NCBI GenBank assembly: GCA_965205165.1
Contig: OZ242037.1
Location: 2,789,869 to 2,853,868, forward strand
DNA: 64,000 nucleotides
Origin: CBDESM01 sp965205165
GTDB taxonomy: Bacteria; Chloroflexota; Dehalococcoidia; Bin125
Direction of reading: 5' to 3'
This document shows positions 8,772-17,052 of this stretch, piece by piece. The notes beneath the pieces are model-generated. The model had not been told where the DNA came from and made no database searches. It worked only from the letters and a program-made list of their open reading frames with translations. Every line of letters starts with the position of its first letter. Positions within the stretch are counted from its first letter, which is position 1. Made by a program: the position numbers and the translations under genes.

Positions 8772-9404
8772 CTATTGGGTCGGGGAGTCGGGGAGTTGCT
8801 CGACGGCGAGGCGGTCGCCGAGTTGGATGCCGTGCTGGAGGAAGCGGCCTCTGGGGACTTCGAGGGCGAACCAGTAGGGGTCGGCGGGGCGCTTGGAGGT
8901 CGGGTCTTGGGCGTCGAGGTGGACGAATTCGAGGATGCGGCCGGTTTGGTCGAGGAAGGCGACGGAGAGGTCGATGGGGACGTTGCGGTTCCAGAAGCCG
9001 AAGTGGACGGGGGCGTTTTGGAAGATGAAGAGCATGGCATGGCGGTCGGGGAGGCCGGTCCAGTACATGAGGCCGCGGCTGGTTTTGCGGGGCTGGTCGG
9101 CGAGGAGGATGGTCCATTCGGAGGTTTGGCCGGCGTATTCGAAGGTCATCGGGGTGGTGGCGAACTCGATGGGTTCGACGTCGTCGGGGAGTTCGAGCCA
9201 TTCGGCGAGGGGGCGTTCGGCAGCGGGTTCGTCGGGTTCGGACTGCTCGGCCTGTTGGGCCGAGTCGGCTGGCTCGGACTGCTCGGCCGAATCGGACGTG
9301 TCGGCCGGCTCGACTTGGGGGGGCGGTTCGGGTTGTGCGGCCTGTTGGGCAGCGCCGCAGGCGGCGATGACTAGGCCGAGCAGGAGGGTGAAGAGGGAGG
9401 TCAT
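8772..9404 (-). CDS. DUF192 lipoprotein
   Basis: A 210-residue exported lipoprotein. The signal peptide ends in the lipobox VIAAC (Cys16), so the mature protein is anchored to a membrane. A low-complexity Gln/Glu/Pro/Ser/Ala linker covers about residues 17-65. Residues 80-205 match DUF192: RGLMYWTGLPDRHAMLFIF, FWNRNVPIDLSVAFLD, then ALEVPRGRFLQHGIQLGD. DUF192 proteins are small secreted proteins of unknown biochemical role. TACCCT 8 nt before ATG suggests a leaderless or near-leaderless transcript. It is divergent from the tRNA gene. Confidence 0.85.
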   Translation of the reverse strand: MTSLFTLLLGLVIAACGAAQQAAQPEPPPQVEPADTSDSAEQSEPADSAQQAEQSEPDEPAAERPLAEWLELPDDVEPIEFATTPMTFEYAGQTSEWTILLADQPRKTSRGLMYWTGLPDRHAMLFIFQNAPVHFGFWNRNVPIDLSVAFLDQTGRILEFVHLDAQDPTSKRPADPYWFALEVPRGRFLQHGIQLGDRLAVEQLPDSPTQ

Positions 9405-9412
9405 TGGAGGGC

Positions 9413-9418
9413 AGGGTA
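9413..9418 (-). promoter_or_regulatory. -10 box of the DUF192 gene
   Basis: TACCCT (reverse strand) lies 8 nt before ATG 9404, and no Shine-Dalgarno site is present. It fits the TANNNT boxes found at similar positions elsewhere in this window. Confidence 0.35.
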
Positions 9419-9465
9419 GGCGGTGCTTGGATTTTGCGGTTGTAGAGTTGGGGGAGCAGCGCCGG

Positions 9466-9538
9466 GGGCCGGTAGCTCAGGGGTCAGAGCAGGCGGCTCA
9501 TAACCGCTCGGTCGCTGGTTCGAATCCAGCCCGGCCCA
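9466..9538 (+). tRNA. tRNA-Met (CAT anticodon)
   Basis: A 73-nt cloverleaf. The acceptor stem 9466-9472 pairs perfectly with 9531-9537, followed by discriminator A at 9538; CCA is not encoded. The anticodon loop CTCATAA carries CAT, and the T arm has TTCGAAT between GCTGG and CCAGC. Position 1 pairs with 72 and the anticodon stem lacks three consecutive G-C pairs, so this is an elongator Met tRNA or an Ile2 tRNA (lysidine-modified CAT), not the initiator. The Nudix gene starts 33 nt downstream. Confidence 0.93.
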
Positions 9539-9571
9539 TTTTGCAGGCGGCATCGGCGGGGGAGTTGGCGG

Positions 9572-10165
9572 ATGAGCGAGGAGCGTTCGGAACCGGCGGC
9601 GGTGGCGGCGATTCGGCGGGCGGCGGAGGCGCATGCGGCGGAGGCGCTGGATGAGTCGGAGAGCCGTTTTTCGGCGGCGGTGATGATCGCGGTGCTGCCG
9701 TACGAGGATCCGCAGTTCGTCTTGCAGGTGCGGAGCCAGGAGGTGGAGCACCACAAGGGGGAGGTTTCGTTTCCGGGGGGAGCGGTGGACGCGGGGGACG
9801 AGTCGCGCTGGGCGACGGCGCTGCGGGAGGCGGAGGAGGAGATGGGGATTCGCCCGGAGCACGTGGAGCTGCTGGGGGAGCAGAGCCACTACCGGACGAT
9901 CACGGATTTCCACGTGGTGCCGTTCGCGGGGCTGCTGGATCGCGCGCCGTATCCGTTCCGCCCGCTGGCGATCGAGGTGGCGGAGGTGATCACGCCGTCT
10001 TTGTCGCATTTGCTGGATCCGGCGAATCGGGGGGAGGATGTTCGGGAGCGGAACGGTGAGCGGTACGTTGGGCGGGAGTACTACTACGAGGGGCACCGGA
10101 TTTTCGGGGCGACGGCGACGATGCTGGGGCGGCTGCTGGACGAGGTGGAGCCGCTGCTGGGCTAA
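9572..10165 (+). CDS. Nudix hydrolase, NudL-like CoA pyrophosphatase
   Basis: A 197-residue Nudix enzyme. The box spans residues 67-93: FPGGAVDAGDE, then ALREAEEEMGI (Arg85, Glu86, Glu89, Glu90 as catalytic and metal-binding residues). The FPGGAVD form and its spacing match the CoA-pyrophosphatase subgroup (E. coli NudL, human NUDT7/8), which splits CoA to 3',5'-ADP and 4'-phosphopantetheine. The upstream block VRSQEVEHHKGEVSF also fits that subgroup. The gene follows the tRNA on the same strand and may be read from the same promoter. Its last 4 nt overlap the convergent hypothetical gene. Confidence 0.85.
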   Translation: MSEERSEPAAVAAIRRAAEAHAAEALDESESRFSAAVMIAVLPYEDPQFVLQVRSQEVEHHKGEVSFPGGAVDAGDESRWATALREAEEEMGIRPEHVELLGEQSHYRTITDFHVVPFAGLLDRAPYPFRPLAIEVAEVITPSLSHLLDPANRGEDVRERNGERYVGREYYYEGHRIFGATATMLGRLLDEVEPLLG

Positions 10166-10530
10166 TCACGGTTCGTGACCATGAGGATTTGGCCGGTTAG
10201 GGAGGCGGTGAGGAGGCCGTGGTTGGGGAGGCGGAAGATGACTTCGAGGTTGGGGATGATTTCGGTTTCGGAGATGCGGCGGGCGATCCAGGCGTGGGGG
10301 CCGACGGTTGCGTCGACGCGGGCGAGGGAGGGCCAGAGGGCGAGGCGGAGGTTGCCGTTGGGGCCGCGGTGGGAGATTTCGTAGACGGGGTCGATGCCTT
10401 GGGAGAATTGGGCGCGGGCGGGTTCGGCGTTGAAGAGGGCGGCGATGGCGGCGACGGCTTCGGGCGGGAGGCCGGGGTAGACGGCGCGCTGGAGCGGGGC
10501 GGGGGGATCGGGGAGTTGGTCAGGGGGCAT
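10162..10530 (-). CDS. Hypothetical protein co-transcribed with rarA
   Basis: A 122-residue soluble protein with no family I recognise. A Pro-rich N-terminus is followed by a short helical segment and a beta-rich second half (IDPVYEISHRGPNGNLRLAL, then LEVIFRLPNHGLLTASL). Its ATG overlaps the 3' end of rarA by 11 nt, so translation is probably coupled. No signal peptide or membrane segment. It converges on the Nudix gene with a 4-nt overlap. Confidence 0.65.
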   Translation of the reverse strand: MPPDQLPDPPAPLQRAVYPGLPPEAVAAIAALFNAEPARAQFSQGIDPVYEISHRGPNGNLRLALWPSLARVDATVGPHAWIARRISETEIIPNLEVIFRLPNHGLLTASLTGQILMVTNRD

Positions 10531-11794
10531 CGCGGTCGCCCGGCTGGTAGAACTCGGCGGCGGCGAGTTGGTCTGGGAGGTGCTGCTGGTCGGGGGGTTC
10601 TTCGTAGTCGTGGGCGTATTGGTAGCCCTCGCCGTAGCCGTGTGCGCGCATGAGGTTGGTGACGGCGTTGCGGAGGTGGAGGGGGACGGGGAGTGCGCCG
10701 TGTTCGCGGACGGCTTGGGCGGCGGCGGAGTAGGCGCGCATGGCGGAGTTGGATTTGGGTGCGCGGGCGAGGTAGATGGCGGCTTCGGAGAGGATGAGGG
10801 AGGCTTCGGGCATGCCGATGAGGTGGGTGGCCTGCTGTGCGGCGACGGCGAGGGGGAGTGCGCGGGGGTCGGCGAGGCCGATGTCTTCGGCGGCGAGGAT
10901 GACGAGTCGGCGGGCGGCGAACATGGGGTCTTCGCCGGCTTCGAGCAGGCGTGCGAGCCAGTAGACGGCGGCGTCGGGGTCGGAGCCGCGGACGGATTTG
11001 ATCATGGCGGAGACGACGTCGTAGTGGGCGTCGCCGGCCTTGTCGTGCATGAGGGCGCGCTGTGCGACGCGGGCGAGGCGCTGGGCGGTGATGCGGTCGC
11101 CGGGGGCGTCGTCGGCGGCGAATTCGAGGGCGTTGAGGGCGACGCGGGCGTCGCCGCCGCCGAGTTGGACGAGGGCTTCGAGGGCGTCGTCGTCGATTTG
11201 GACTTGGCGGCGGGCGAGGCCGCGCTGGGGGTCGGAGAGGGCGCGCTGGAGGAGGGAGCGCATGTCGCCGGGTTCGAGGGGTTCGAGGCGGTAGACGCGG
11301 GTGCGGGAGAGGAGGGGGGCGATGACTTCGAAGGAGGGATTTTCGGTGGTGGCGCCGATGAGGCTGACGATGCCGTCTTCCATGGCGTGGAGGACGGCGT
11401 CTTGCTGTGCTTTGTTGAAGCGGTGGATTTCGTCGATGAAGAGGATGGTGGGGATGCCGGCGTCGCGGCGCGCGGTTTCGGCTTCGGCGACGGCGGAGCG
11501 GACGTCGGCGACGCCTCCGGAGACGGCGGAGAGCGCGGCGAAGCGTGCGTCGGCTTCGGCGGCCATGGCGCGGGCGAGGGTGGTTTTGCCGCTGCCTGGC
11601 GGGCCCCAGAGGATGCAGGAGTGGGGTTCGCGGCGGGCGGCTTGGCGGCGGAGGGGGGCGTCGGGTGCGAGCAGGTGGCGCTGGCCAACCATTTCGTCGA
11701 GGGTGCGCGGGCGCATGCGGGCGGCGAGGGGCGCGGCGGGGTCGGGCGCGGAGTCGGAGTCGAACATGCCGTGCTGGAGGGAGGAGCGGGGCAT
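10520..11794 (-). CDS. rarA: Replication-associated recombination protein A
   Basis: A 424-residue AAA+ ATPase of the RarA/MgsA (WRNIP1/Mgs1) family, which acts at stalled replication forks with single-strand DNA-binding protein. It shows RPRTLDEMVGQRHLL near the N-terminus, Walker A GPPGSGKT, Walker B ILFIDEIHRF, the sensor segment IGATTENPSFEV with the downstream arginine, and the C-terminal oligomerisation region (SDPDAAVYWLARLLEAGEDP). Length is typical. It is first in a two-gene unit with the 122-residue protein. TAGCCT lies 7 nt before ATG and there is no Shine-Dalgarno site, suggesting a leaderless mRNA. Confidence 0.95.
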   Translation of the reverse strand: MPRSSLQHGMFDSDSAPDPAAPLAARMRPRTLDEMVGQRHLLAPDAPLRRQAARREPHSCILWGPPGSGKTTLARAMAAEADARFAALSAVSGGVADVRSAVAEAETARRDAGIPTILFIDEIHRFNKAQQDAVLHAMEDGIVSLIGATTENPSFEVIAPLLSRTRVYRLEPLEPGDMRSLLQRALSDPQRGLARRQVQIDDDALEALVQLGGGDARVALNALEFAADDAPGDRITAQRLARVAQRALMHDKAGDAHYDVVSAMIKSVRGSDPDAAVYWLARLLEAGEDPMFAARRLVILAAEDIGLADPRALPLAVAAQQATHLIGMPEASLILSEAAIYLARAPKSNSAMRAYSAAAQAVREHGALPVPLHLRNAVTNLMRAHGYGEGYQYAHDYEEPPDQQHLPDQLAAAEFYQPGDRDAP

Positions 11795-11801
11795 GGGGGG
11801 C

Positions 11802-11807
11802 AGGCTA
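11802..11807 (-). promoter_or_regulatory. -10 box of rarA
   Basis: TAGCCT (reverse strand) ends 7 nt before the rarA ATG, placing the predicted transcription start at or next to the start codon. Confidence 0.4.
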
Positions 11808-11923
11808 GGGAATGGGCGGATCAGATGAGGCGGCGGGCTTGGGATGGGCAGGGCGCGTGCGGACAGGGGGCGGCTGCCTTAGGATTGGGGCGAAACTGAT
11901 GTTCCGAGCGGGAGGAGGCGGGG

Positions 11924-12964
11924 ATGGAGCTGCCGGCGTTGAGCTTGTTTGCCGGGGCAGGGGGGATGGATGCCGGCGTCGATGCGGCGGGTTTTGCGAC
12001 GGTCGGGGCGGTCGAGCTGGACAAGCACTGCGTTTCCACGTTGCGGCTGAATGCGGGCGAGAAGCGGGTTTGGCAGGACGATGTGCGGGCGCTCGAGCCG
12101 GCGGTCGTGGGGGCGGAGCTGGGCCTCGCGCCCGGGAAGCTCGCGCTCCTGCATGGCGGTCCGCCGTGCCAGCCGTTCAGCCAGATCGGGAAGCTGGGCG
12201 GGATCGGGGATCCGCGGGGGGAGCTGGTTTTCGAGATGGTCCGCTTCGCGGGGGCGCTGCGCCCGGAGGCGGTGATGATCGAGCAGGTGCCGAGGTTCCT
12301 GCAGAGTCCGGTCGGCCGCGGGGCGGCGATGGTCGATCTGCTGCGGGAGCGCTTCGGCGAGATCGGCTACGAGATGCAGGCCGCGACGCTCGACGCGGCG
12401 GCCTACGGGGTCGCGCAGCGCCGGAAGCGGGCGATCATCGTCGCGGTGCGGCCGGGGACGCGCTTCGCGTACCCGTTGCAGATGACAGGGGCGGCGGCGA
12501 CGGTGGATGAGGCGATCGGCGATCTGCCGGCGGCGGTTCGCGGCGATGCGGAGCCGCTGGCGCCCAATCACGTCGACGTAACGCCGGAGCGGGATCGGGA
12601 GCGGATCGCGTGGGTGCCGGAAGGGCAGTGGCTCTCGAAGGTCGCAGATGCGCCGCCGGGCATCATCCAGCGGCTGACGCGGAAGGACACGACGAAGTAC
12701 CGGCGCTTGGATCGGGGCCGGCCGTCGCTGACGCTGCGCTGCGGCGAGGCGTTGTACCACCCGACGGAGGATCGGTACATCACGCCGCGCGAGGCGGCGA
12801 GGATTCAGGGCTTTCCCGATGCACATGTCTTCGAGGGGCCGATCCGACGACGGACGGGCACGGTCGCGAACTTGGATCAGCATCGGCAAGTGGCGAACGC
12901 GGTGCCGCCGCCGCTGGCCGCCGCCGTCGCGGGCGCGATCAGGGATGCGCTGTGCCATCGGTAA
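11924..12964 (+). CDS. DNA (cytosine-5)-methyltransferase of a type II R-M system
   Basis: A 346-residue C5 methyltransferase. Motif I FAGAGGMDAG is at residues 9-18; motif IV GGPPCQPFSQIG carries catalytic Cys82; motif VI reads EQVP (120-123) instead of the usual ENVP; motif VIII QRRKR is at 165-169; motif X QVANAVPPPLA is near the C-terminus. The target-recognition region (about 195-270) is short. ATG is preceded by GGGAGGAGG. The NotI-like endonuclease gene overlaps its last 13 nt, so this enzyme presumably protects the host against that nuclease. The gene is less G-skewed than its neighbours, consistent with transfer. The Gln in motif VI is a mild departure, not a sign of inactivity. Confidence 0.93.
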   Translation: MELPALSLFAGAGGMDAGVDAAGFATVGAVELDKHCVSTLRLNAGEKRVWQDDVRALEPAVVGAELGLAPGKLALLHGGPPCQPFSQIGKLGGIGDPRGELVFEMVRFAGALRPEAVMIEQVPRFLQSPVGRGAAMVDLLRERFGEIGYEMQAATLDAAAYGVAQRRKRAIIVAVRPGTRFAYPLQMTGAAATVDEAIGDLPAAVRGDAEPLAPNHVDVTPERDRERIAWVPEGQWLSKVADAPPGIIQRLTRKDTTKYRRLDRGRPSLTLRCGEALYHPTEDRYITPREAARIQGFPDAHVFEGPIRRRTGTVANLDQHRQVANAVPPPLAAAVAGAIRDALCHR

Positions 12965-13920
12965 GGGAGCTGTACGGCCGCAGCCTCGGCGCAAGCGGCG
13001 ATCAGCGCTCGCAGCTCAGCGACGCTTGGTGCCCGCACATGAACGCGCAATGCAACGGAGGTGGCAATCGCGACATGGCGCGTTGGCCTGCACGTGACCA
13101 GCCGCTCGCCCCGCTCTTCTCGGATGCCGTCGGCGCGCAAGGAGACGGCTTCATCCCGTGCGGCGTCTGCTCGGTTCACATGCCCGGCCACGCCAACGCT
13201 CAACACGTTGACTGGGCCGTCTGCCCGCATCGCCTGTTCACGTTTCACTCGCCCGTTCCTTCGCCGGCTCAAGAGCCGTTGCGCCGCCGCGTTCTTGAGC
13301 TCGCGGGCTTTCAGAGCGGCGAGACCATCCAAGTCTGGTCCGAGGTGTCGCTGCGAGACGCCGAGTCGCATGTCAACTATCGCTTGGACTATGTGCTGAA
13401 GAGCGCCGACCGGGACACCGCGCCGGTCATCGTGGAGGTGATGACCGCTTCCACATCGGGCGGCAACGTGCGGCTGGGCACCGACATCAAGTCCGCGTTC
13501 TGCAATGCAGTGCTCTATGCCCACGGACTGCGTCAGGAGTTGGGGGGCGCACCGGGCGTCAACACGCGGCAGGTATGGGCGCGCATGGCATCGCAGCTCG
13601 TCGTCAAGTCCGAGATAGCCAATGCCTGGGGCGGGTGCACGATCTGGGTGATCCAAGACGCGCTGCTGGATTACATCCGCACCAATACCGGGCTGCAAGT
13701 GGACGGCTTGGAATCCCCGGATTGGCAGCCGGGCGAGGTGAACGTCGTTGCCGCCAACCTTGATGACCCGGAAGACCTGCGGCTGTTCGCCGGACCCGTT
13801 CGAGCGGCGCCCGGCGAGCCGTCCTGGACAGAGATGCTCAGCGCTCCGGGCATCCCCGCAGTCAAGGTGTTGGAATCGAAGCTGATCGGCGAATCGATGA
13901 TCGCCACGATCACCCTGTGA
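12952..13920 (+). CDS. NotI-family type II restriction endonuclease
   Basis: A 322-residue protein read from GTG 12952, overlapping the methyltransferase by 13 nt. A later ATG at 13039 would remove the N-terminal motif, so GTG is preferred. It matches the NotI family as I recall it: an ELYG motif near the start, then Cys residues in WCPHMNAQC (27, 34), PCGVCSVH (70, 73) and VCPHR (91) that would form the NotI-type Cys4 iron site. The PD-(D/E)xK core is likely Asp146 (RLDYVL) and Glu162 (VIVEVMTASTSGGN). NotI has Gln two residues after the Glu; here it is Met. Sequence C-richness on the + strand is opposite to neighbouring genes, a sign of recent acquisition. NotI cuts GCGGCCGC; this enzyme's site is unknown. 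Confidence 0.68.
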   Translation: MPSVRELYGRSLGASGDQRSQLSDAWCPHMNAQCNGGGNRDMARWPARDQPLAPLFSDAVGAQGDGFIPCGVCSVHMPGHANAQHVDWAVCPHRLFTFHSPVPSPAQEPLRRRVLELAGFQSGETIQVWSEVSLRDAESHVNYRLDYVLKSADRDTAPVIVEVMTASTSGGNVRLGTDIKSAFCNAVLYAHGLRQELGGAPGVNTRQVWARMASQLVVKSEIANAWGGCTIWVIQDALLDYIRTNTGLQVDGLESPDWQPGEVNVVAANLDDPEDLRLFAGPVRAAPGEPSWTEMLSAPGIPAVKVLESKLIGESMIATITL

Positions 13921-13953
13921 GCACGCAGCTTGGCCGCTGCAGGCACAGCGGGG

Positions 13954-14553
13954 TTAGATGAGGCGGCGGCCTTGGGAGCGGCGTTGTTTTTGCCAGGTTG
14001 AGAGGAGGATTTCGGCGCGGCCTTCGGCGTCTTGGAGGGTTTGTTCGGGGTGTTCGTTGGTCCAGGCTTGATGGGCGTCTTTTGGGGCGAGTTCGCCGAT
14101 CATTGCGCCGCGGAGGAGTGCGGCGGCGAGGATGGTGTGGGCTTGGTCTTGGGGTACTAGGGGCGCGCCGGATGCGCCGGGGGGGAGGAAGCGTGCGACG
14201 GCGGCGTCGACGAAGCCGACGAGGGAGTCGGGGTCGAGGCCGGTGGCGTCGAGGATGTGCTTGGCGGCGCGTTTTTCGCGGACGTAGGGTTCGACGGCGT
14301 CGCGGTCTTGGTGGACTTGTCCGAGCAGGGTCATGGCGAAGCGCTTGCGTCGGCGGGAGAGGAGGAGCATGGTCCAGAAGGCCGGGCGTGCGAGGTTGCA
14401 GAGGTCCCAGCCGGCGACGCCTGGTGCGCCGGATGCGCCGCGTTTTGGTCGGAGTTGGGAGGCGAAGTCGGCGGCGGCGATGTGGAGGATGGCGCGGCGG
14501 CGTCGGGCGTTGTCTGGGCGGCGGTCGATGGCTTCGGCGAAGCGGCGGAGCAT
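13954..14553 (-). CDS. Hypothetical protein downstream of mutS2
   Basis: A 199-residue soluble, Arg/Ala-rich, mainly helical protein of no family I recognise. A basic stretch lies near residues 10-25 and 67-72 (LSRRRKRF); there is no signal peptide or membrane span. It follows mutS2 and the 28-codon frame on the same strand, and its end faces the restriction gene with a 33-nt gap and no obvious terminator. Codon use and G skew match the host background, so it is probably resident and not part of the R-M unit. Confidence 0.6.
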   Translation of the reverse strand: MLRRFAEAIDRRPDNARRRRAILHIAAADFASQLRPKRGASGAPGVAGWDLCNLARPAFWTMLLLSRRRKRFAMTLLGQVHQDRDAVEPYVREKRAAKHILDATGLDPDSLVGFVDAAVARFLPPGASGAPLVPQDQAHTILAAALLRGAMIGELAPKDAHQAWTNEHPEQTLQDAEGRAEILLSTWQKQRRSQGRRLI

Positions 14554-14560
14554 GGGGGGG

Positions 14561-14647
14561 TCAGCCGATCGGGGTGAGGAAGGTCGCGCGGTCGCGGCCT
14601 TGGCGCGGGGGATGCGGCTTCGGGTGCGGGGGGTGTTCGGGGGGCAT
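14561..14647 (-). pseudogene. 28-codon frame, apparent duplicate of the mutS2 3' end
   Basis: Between mutS2 and the next gene lies a 28-codon frame whose last 16 residues (PPRQGRDRATFLTPIG) align with the last 16 of MutS2 (PPREGGDGATIVTLIG) at 10 identical positions, both ending in TGA. At DNA level GGTCAGCCGATC is shared at both stop codons. It looks like a tandem duplication of the Smr-domain tail that has decayed. No good ribosome site precedes its ATG. Confidence 0.45.
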
Positions 14648-14652
14648 GGCGG

Positions 14653-17052
14653 TCAGCCGATCAGGGTGACGATGGTTGCGCCGTCGCCGCCTTCGCGGGG
14701 AGGGGCGGCTTCGAGGGCGGAGACGAGTGGGTGTTGGCGGAGCATGGCGCGGACGGCTCGGCGGAGTGCGCCGGTGCCGTAGCCGTGGACGATGGCGAGG
14801 CGGGTGCGTCCGGCGCGGTAGGCGTCGTCGAGGAAGCGTTCGACGATGGGGAGGGCGTCATCGGCGGTGTTGCCGCGGACGTCGGTTCTGGGGCCGGGGT
14901 CGGGGGGCGGCGGGGGGGTGCGGCCGCGGTCGCCTTCGGCGGTGGGGCGGGCGGGTGCGAGGCGTTCGATTTGTTCGGGGCGGACGCGCATGCGGAGGGA
15001 GCCGACTTGGACTTGGATGGAGCCGCGGTCGAGGGGTTCGAGGATGGAGCCGGGTTCGGAGAGGCCGGCGAGGTAGACGATGTCGCCTTTGGCGAGGGCG
15101 GCGTGGTCGACGGCTTCGGATTGGGGCTTGCGGCTGCGTCGGCCGCGGCGCCGGCGGCGGACGTCTTCGAGGCGGTCGCGGACGGCGTCGACGTGCGTTT
15201 CGGCGTCGGCGGTGGAAGCGCCGGGTTGGCGCTTGGCGGCTTTGCGGAGGTCGCGTTCGGTGCTGCGGATGGAGCGGCGGACGTTGGCGAGGTCGTCTTC
15301 GATTTGGCGTTCGGCGCGGGCGAGGATGGACTGGCGTTCGTCTTCGATGGCGTCGCGGCGGGCGGCGAGGTCGGCGCGGATTTGCTCGGCTTCGCGGACG
15401 GCGGCTTGTTCGGCTTCGCGTTCGTGCTGGAGTGCGTCGCGTTCGCGCTGGAGTTCGGCGAGGAGGCCTTCGACGGTTTCGGGGGAGGCGGGGTCGTCTT
15501 GGCGTGCGCGGCGCGCGCGCTGGAGGATTTCTCGGGGCATGCCGAGGCGCTGGGCGATGGCGAAGGCGTTGGAGCGGCCCGGGGTGCCCATGAGCAGTTT
15601 GTAGGTGGGCTGGAGGGTGTCGGCGTTGAATTCGGTGCTGGCGTTGACGACGCCTTCGGCTTGGTGGGCGAAGAGCTTGAGTTCGCCGTGGTGGGTGGTG
15701 GCGACGACGGCGGCGTCGAGTTGGAGGAGTTCTTCGAGGATGGAGCGTGCGAGGGCGGCGCCTTCGGCGGGGTCGGTGCCGGCGCCGAGTTCGTCGAGGA
15801 GGACGAGGGAGTCGGGGCCTGCGGCGGCGAGGATGCGGATGATGTTGGTCATGTGGGCGGAGAAGGTGGAGAGGGATTGTTCGATGCTCTGCTCGTCGCC
15901 GATGTCGGCGAAGACGTCGTTGAAGACGGCGAGGCGGGAGCCTTGTTCGAGGGGGATGGGGAGTCCGGCTTGGGCCATGAGGGCGAGCAGGCCGATGGTT
16001 TTGAGCGCGACGGTTTTGCCGCCGGTGTTGGGGCCGGTGATGAGGACGCAGCGGCGGTCGCGGGCGAGTGCGGCGGAGATGGGGGTGACGTGGCCGGAGA
16101 GCAGGGGGTGGCGTGCGGAGAGCAGGTGGGTTTCGGCGTCGGGGCCTTGGTCGAGCCAGCGGAGGTCGTCGCGTTCGGCGGGGAGGGGGGCGTCGAGGTC
16201 CGCGCCGAGGCGGGCTTTGGCTTGGGCGAGGTCGAGTGCGGCGAGGCGTTCGATGGCGGCGCGGATTGCGCCGGATTGAGCGCCGAGTCGGGCGCAGAGG
16301 CGTCGGAGGATGCGCTCGACTTCGCGTGCTTCGCGGAGGCGTGCTTCGCGGAGGCGGTTGCCGAGTTCGACGACGGAGAGGGGTTCGACGAAGACGGTCG
16401 CGCCGGAGGCGGAGACGTCGTGGACGACGCAGGGGAGGGCGGAGCGGGCTTCGGCCTTGAGGGGGATGACGAGGCGTCCGGCGCGTTCGGTGAGGATGGG
16501 TTCCTGGGCGATGCCGTCGGCGACGGCGCGTCGGAGGACGGAGTTGAGGGAGGTTTCGAGGCGCGAGTGGAGTGTTCGGGCGCGGTTGCGGAGTTCGGCG
16601 AGTTCGGGGCTGGCTTGGTCGGGGACTTCGCCGCGTTCGTCGATGCAGCGGTCGACGGCGGCGATCGGGTCGGAGAAGTCGTCGATGCGGGCGGCGATGC
16701 GGGCGAGTGCGGGGATTTCGCGGGCGAGGGGGGAGAGCTGGTTGCGGACGCGGCGGGCGGAGCGGAGGACGGAGGCGACGTCGGCGATGTCCTGTGTTGG
16801 GAGGAGCGCGCCGCGGGAGAGGGCGAGGAGGCGGTCGGCGATGTCGGGGATTGCGCCGATGGAGAAGTTGGGCTTGAGGCGTGCGAGTGCGCGTGCTTGG
16901 GCGGTGGCGGCGAGGCGTGCGCGGATTTCGTCGAGGTCGCTGGAGGGTTCGAGATCGAGCGCGGCGCGCGCGCCGGCGGGGGTTTGGCAGTGGGCGGCGA
17001 GGCGTTCGATGATTTTGGGGTATTCGAGGGCGGCGAGGCTTTTTCGGTCCAT
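14653..17052 (-). CDS. mutS2: Endonuclease MutS2
   Basis: A 799-residue MutS2 protein, linked to suppression of homologous recombination and to rescue of collided ribosomes. It has the MutS-III core, Walker A GPNTGGKT, Walker B LVLLDELGAGTDP, a dimerising ABC-type STFSAHM segment, a long Glu/Arg-rich coiled coil (about 520-640), and a C-terminal Smr nuclease domain (TDVRGNTADDAL, then IVHGYGTGALRRAV). No mismatch-recognition N-domain is present, as expected. Its ATG overlaps the stop of the LigB-like gene by 1 nt (TGATG), placing it third in the selA operon. Confidence 0.95.
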   Translation of the reverse strand: MDRKSLAALEYPKIIERLAAHCQTPAGARAALDLEPSSDLDEIRARLAATAQARALARLKPNFSIGAIPDIADRLLALSRGALLPTQDIADVASVLRSARRVRNQLSPLAREIPALARIAARIDDFSDPIAAVDRCIDERGEVPDQASPELAELRNRARTLHSRLETSLNSVLRRAVADGIAQEPILTERAGRLVIPLKAEARSALPCVVHDVSASGATVFVEPLSVVELGNRLREARLREAREVERILRRLCARLGAQSGAIRAAIERLAALDLAQAKARLGADLDAPLPAERDDLRWLDQGPDAETHLLSARHPLLSGHVTPISAALARDRRCVLITGPNTGGKTVALKTIGLLALMAQAGLPIPLEQGSRLAVFNDVFADIGDEQSIEQSLSTFSAHMTNIIRILAAAGPDSLVLLDELGAGTDPAEGAALARSILEELLQLDAAVVATTHHGELKLFAHQAEGVVNASTEFNADTLQPTYKLLMGTPGRSNAFAIAQRLGMPREILQRARRARQDDPASPETVEGLLAELQRERDALQHEREAEQAAVREAEQIRADLAARRDAIEDERQSILARAERQIEDDLANVRRSIRSTERDLRKAAKRQPGASTADAETHVDAVRDRLEDVRRRRRGRRSRKPQSEAVDHAALAKGDIVYLAGLSEPGSILEPLDRGSIQVQVGSLRMRVRPEQIERLAPARPTAEGDRGRTPPPPPDPGPRTDVRGNTADDALPIVERFLDDAYRAGRTRLAIVHGYGTGALRRAVRAMLRQHPLVSALEAAPPREGGDGATIVTLIG

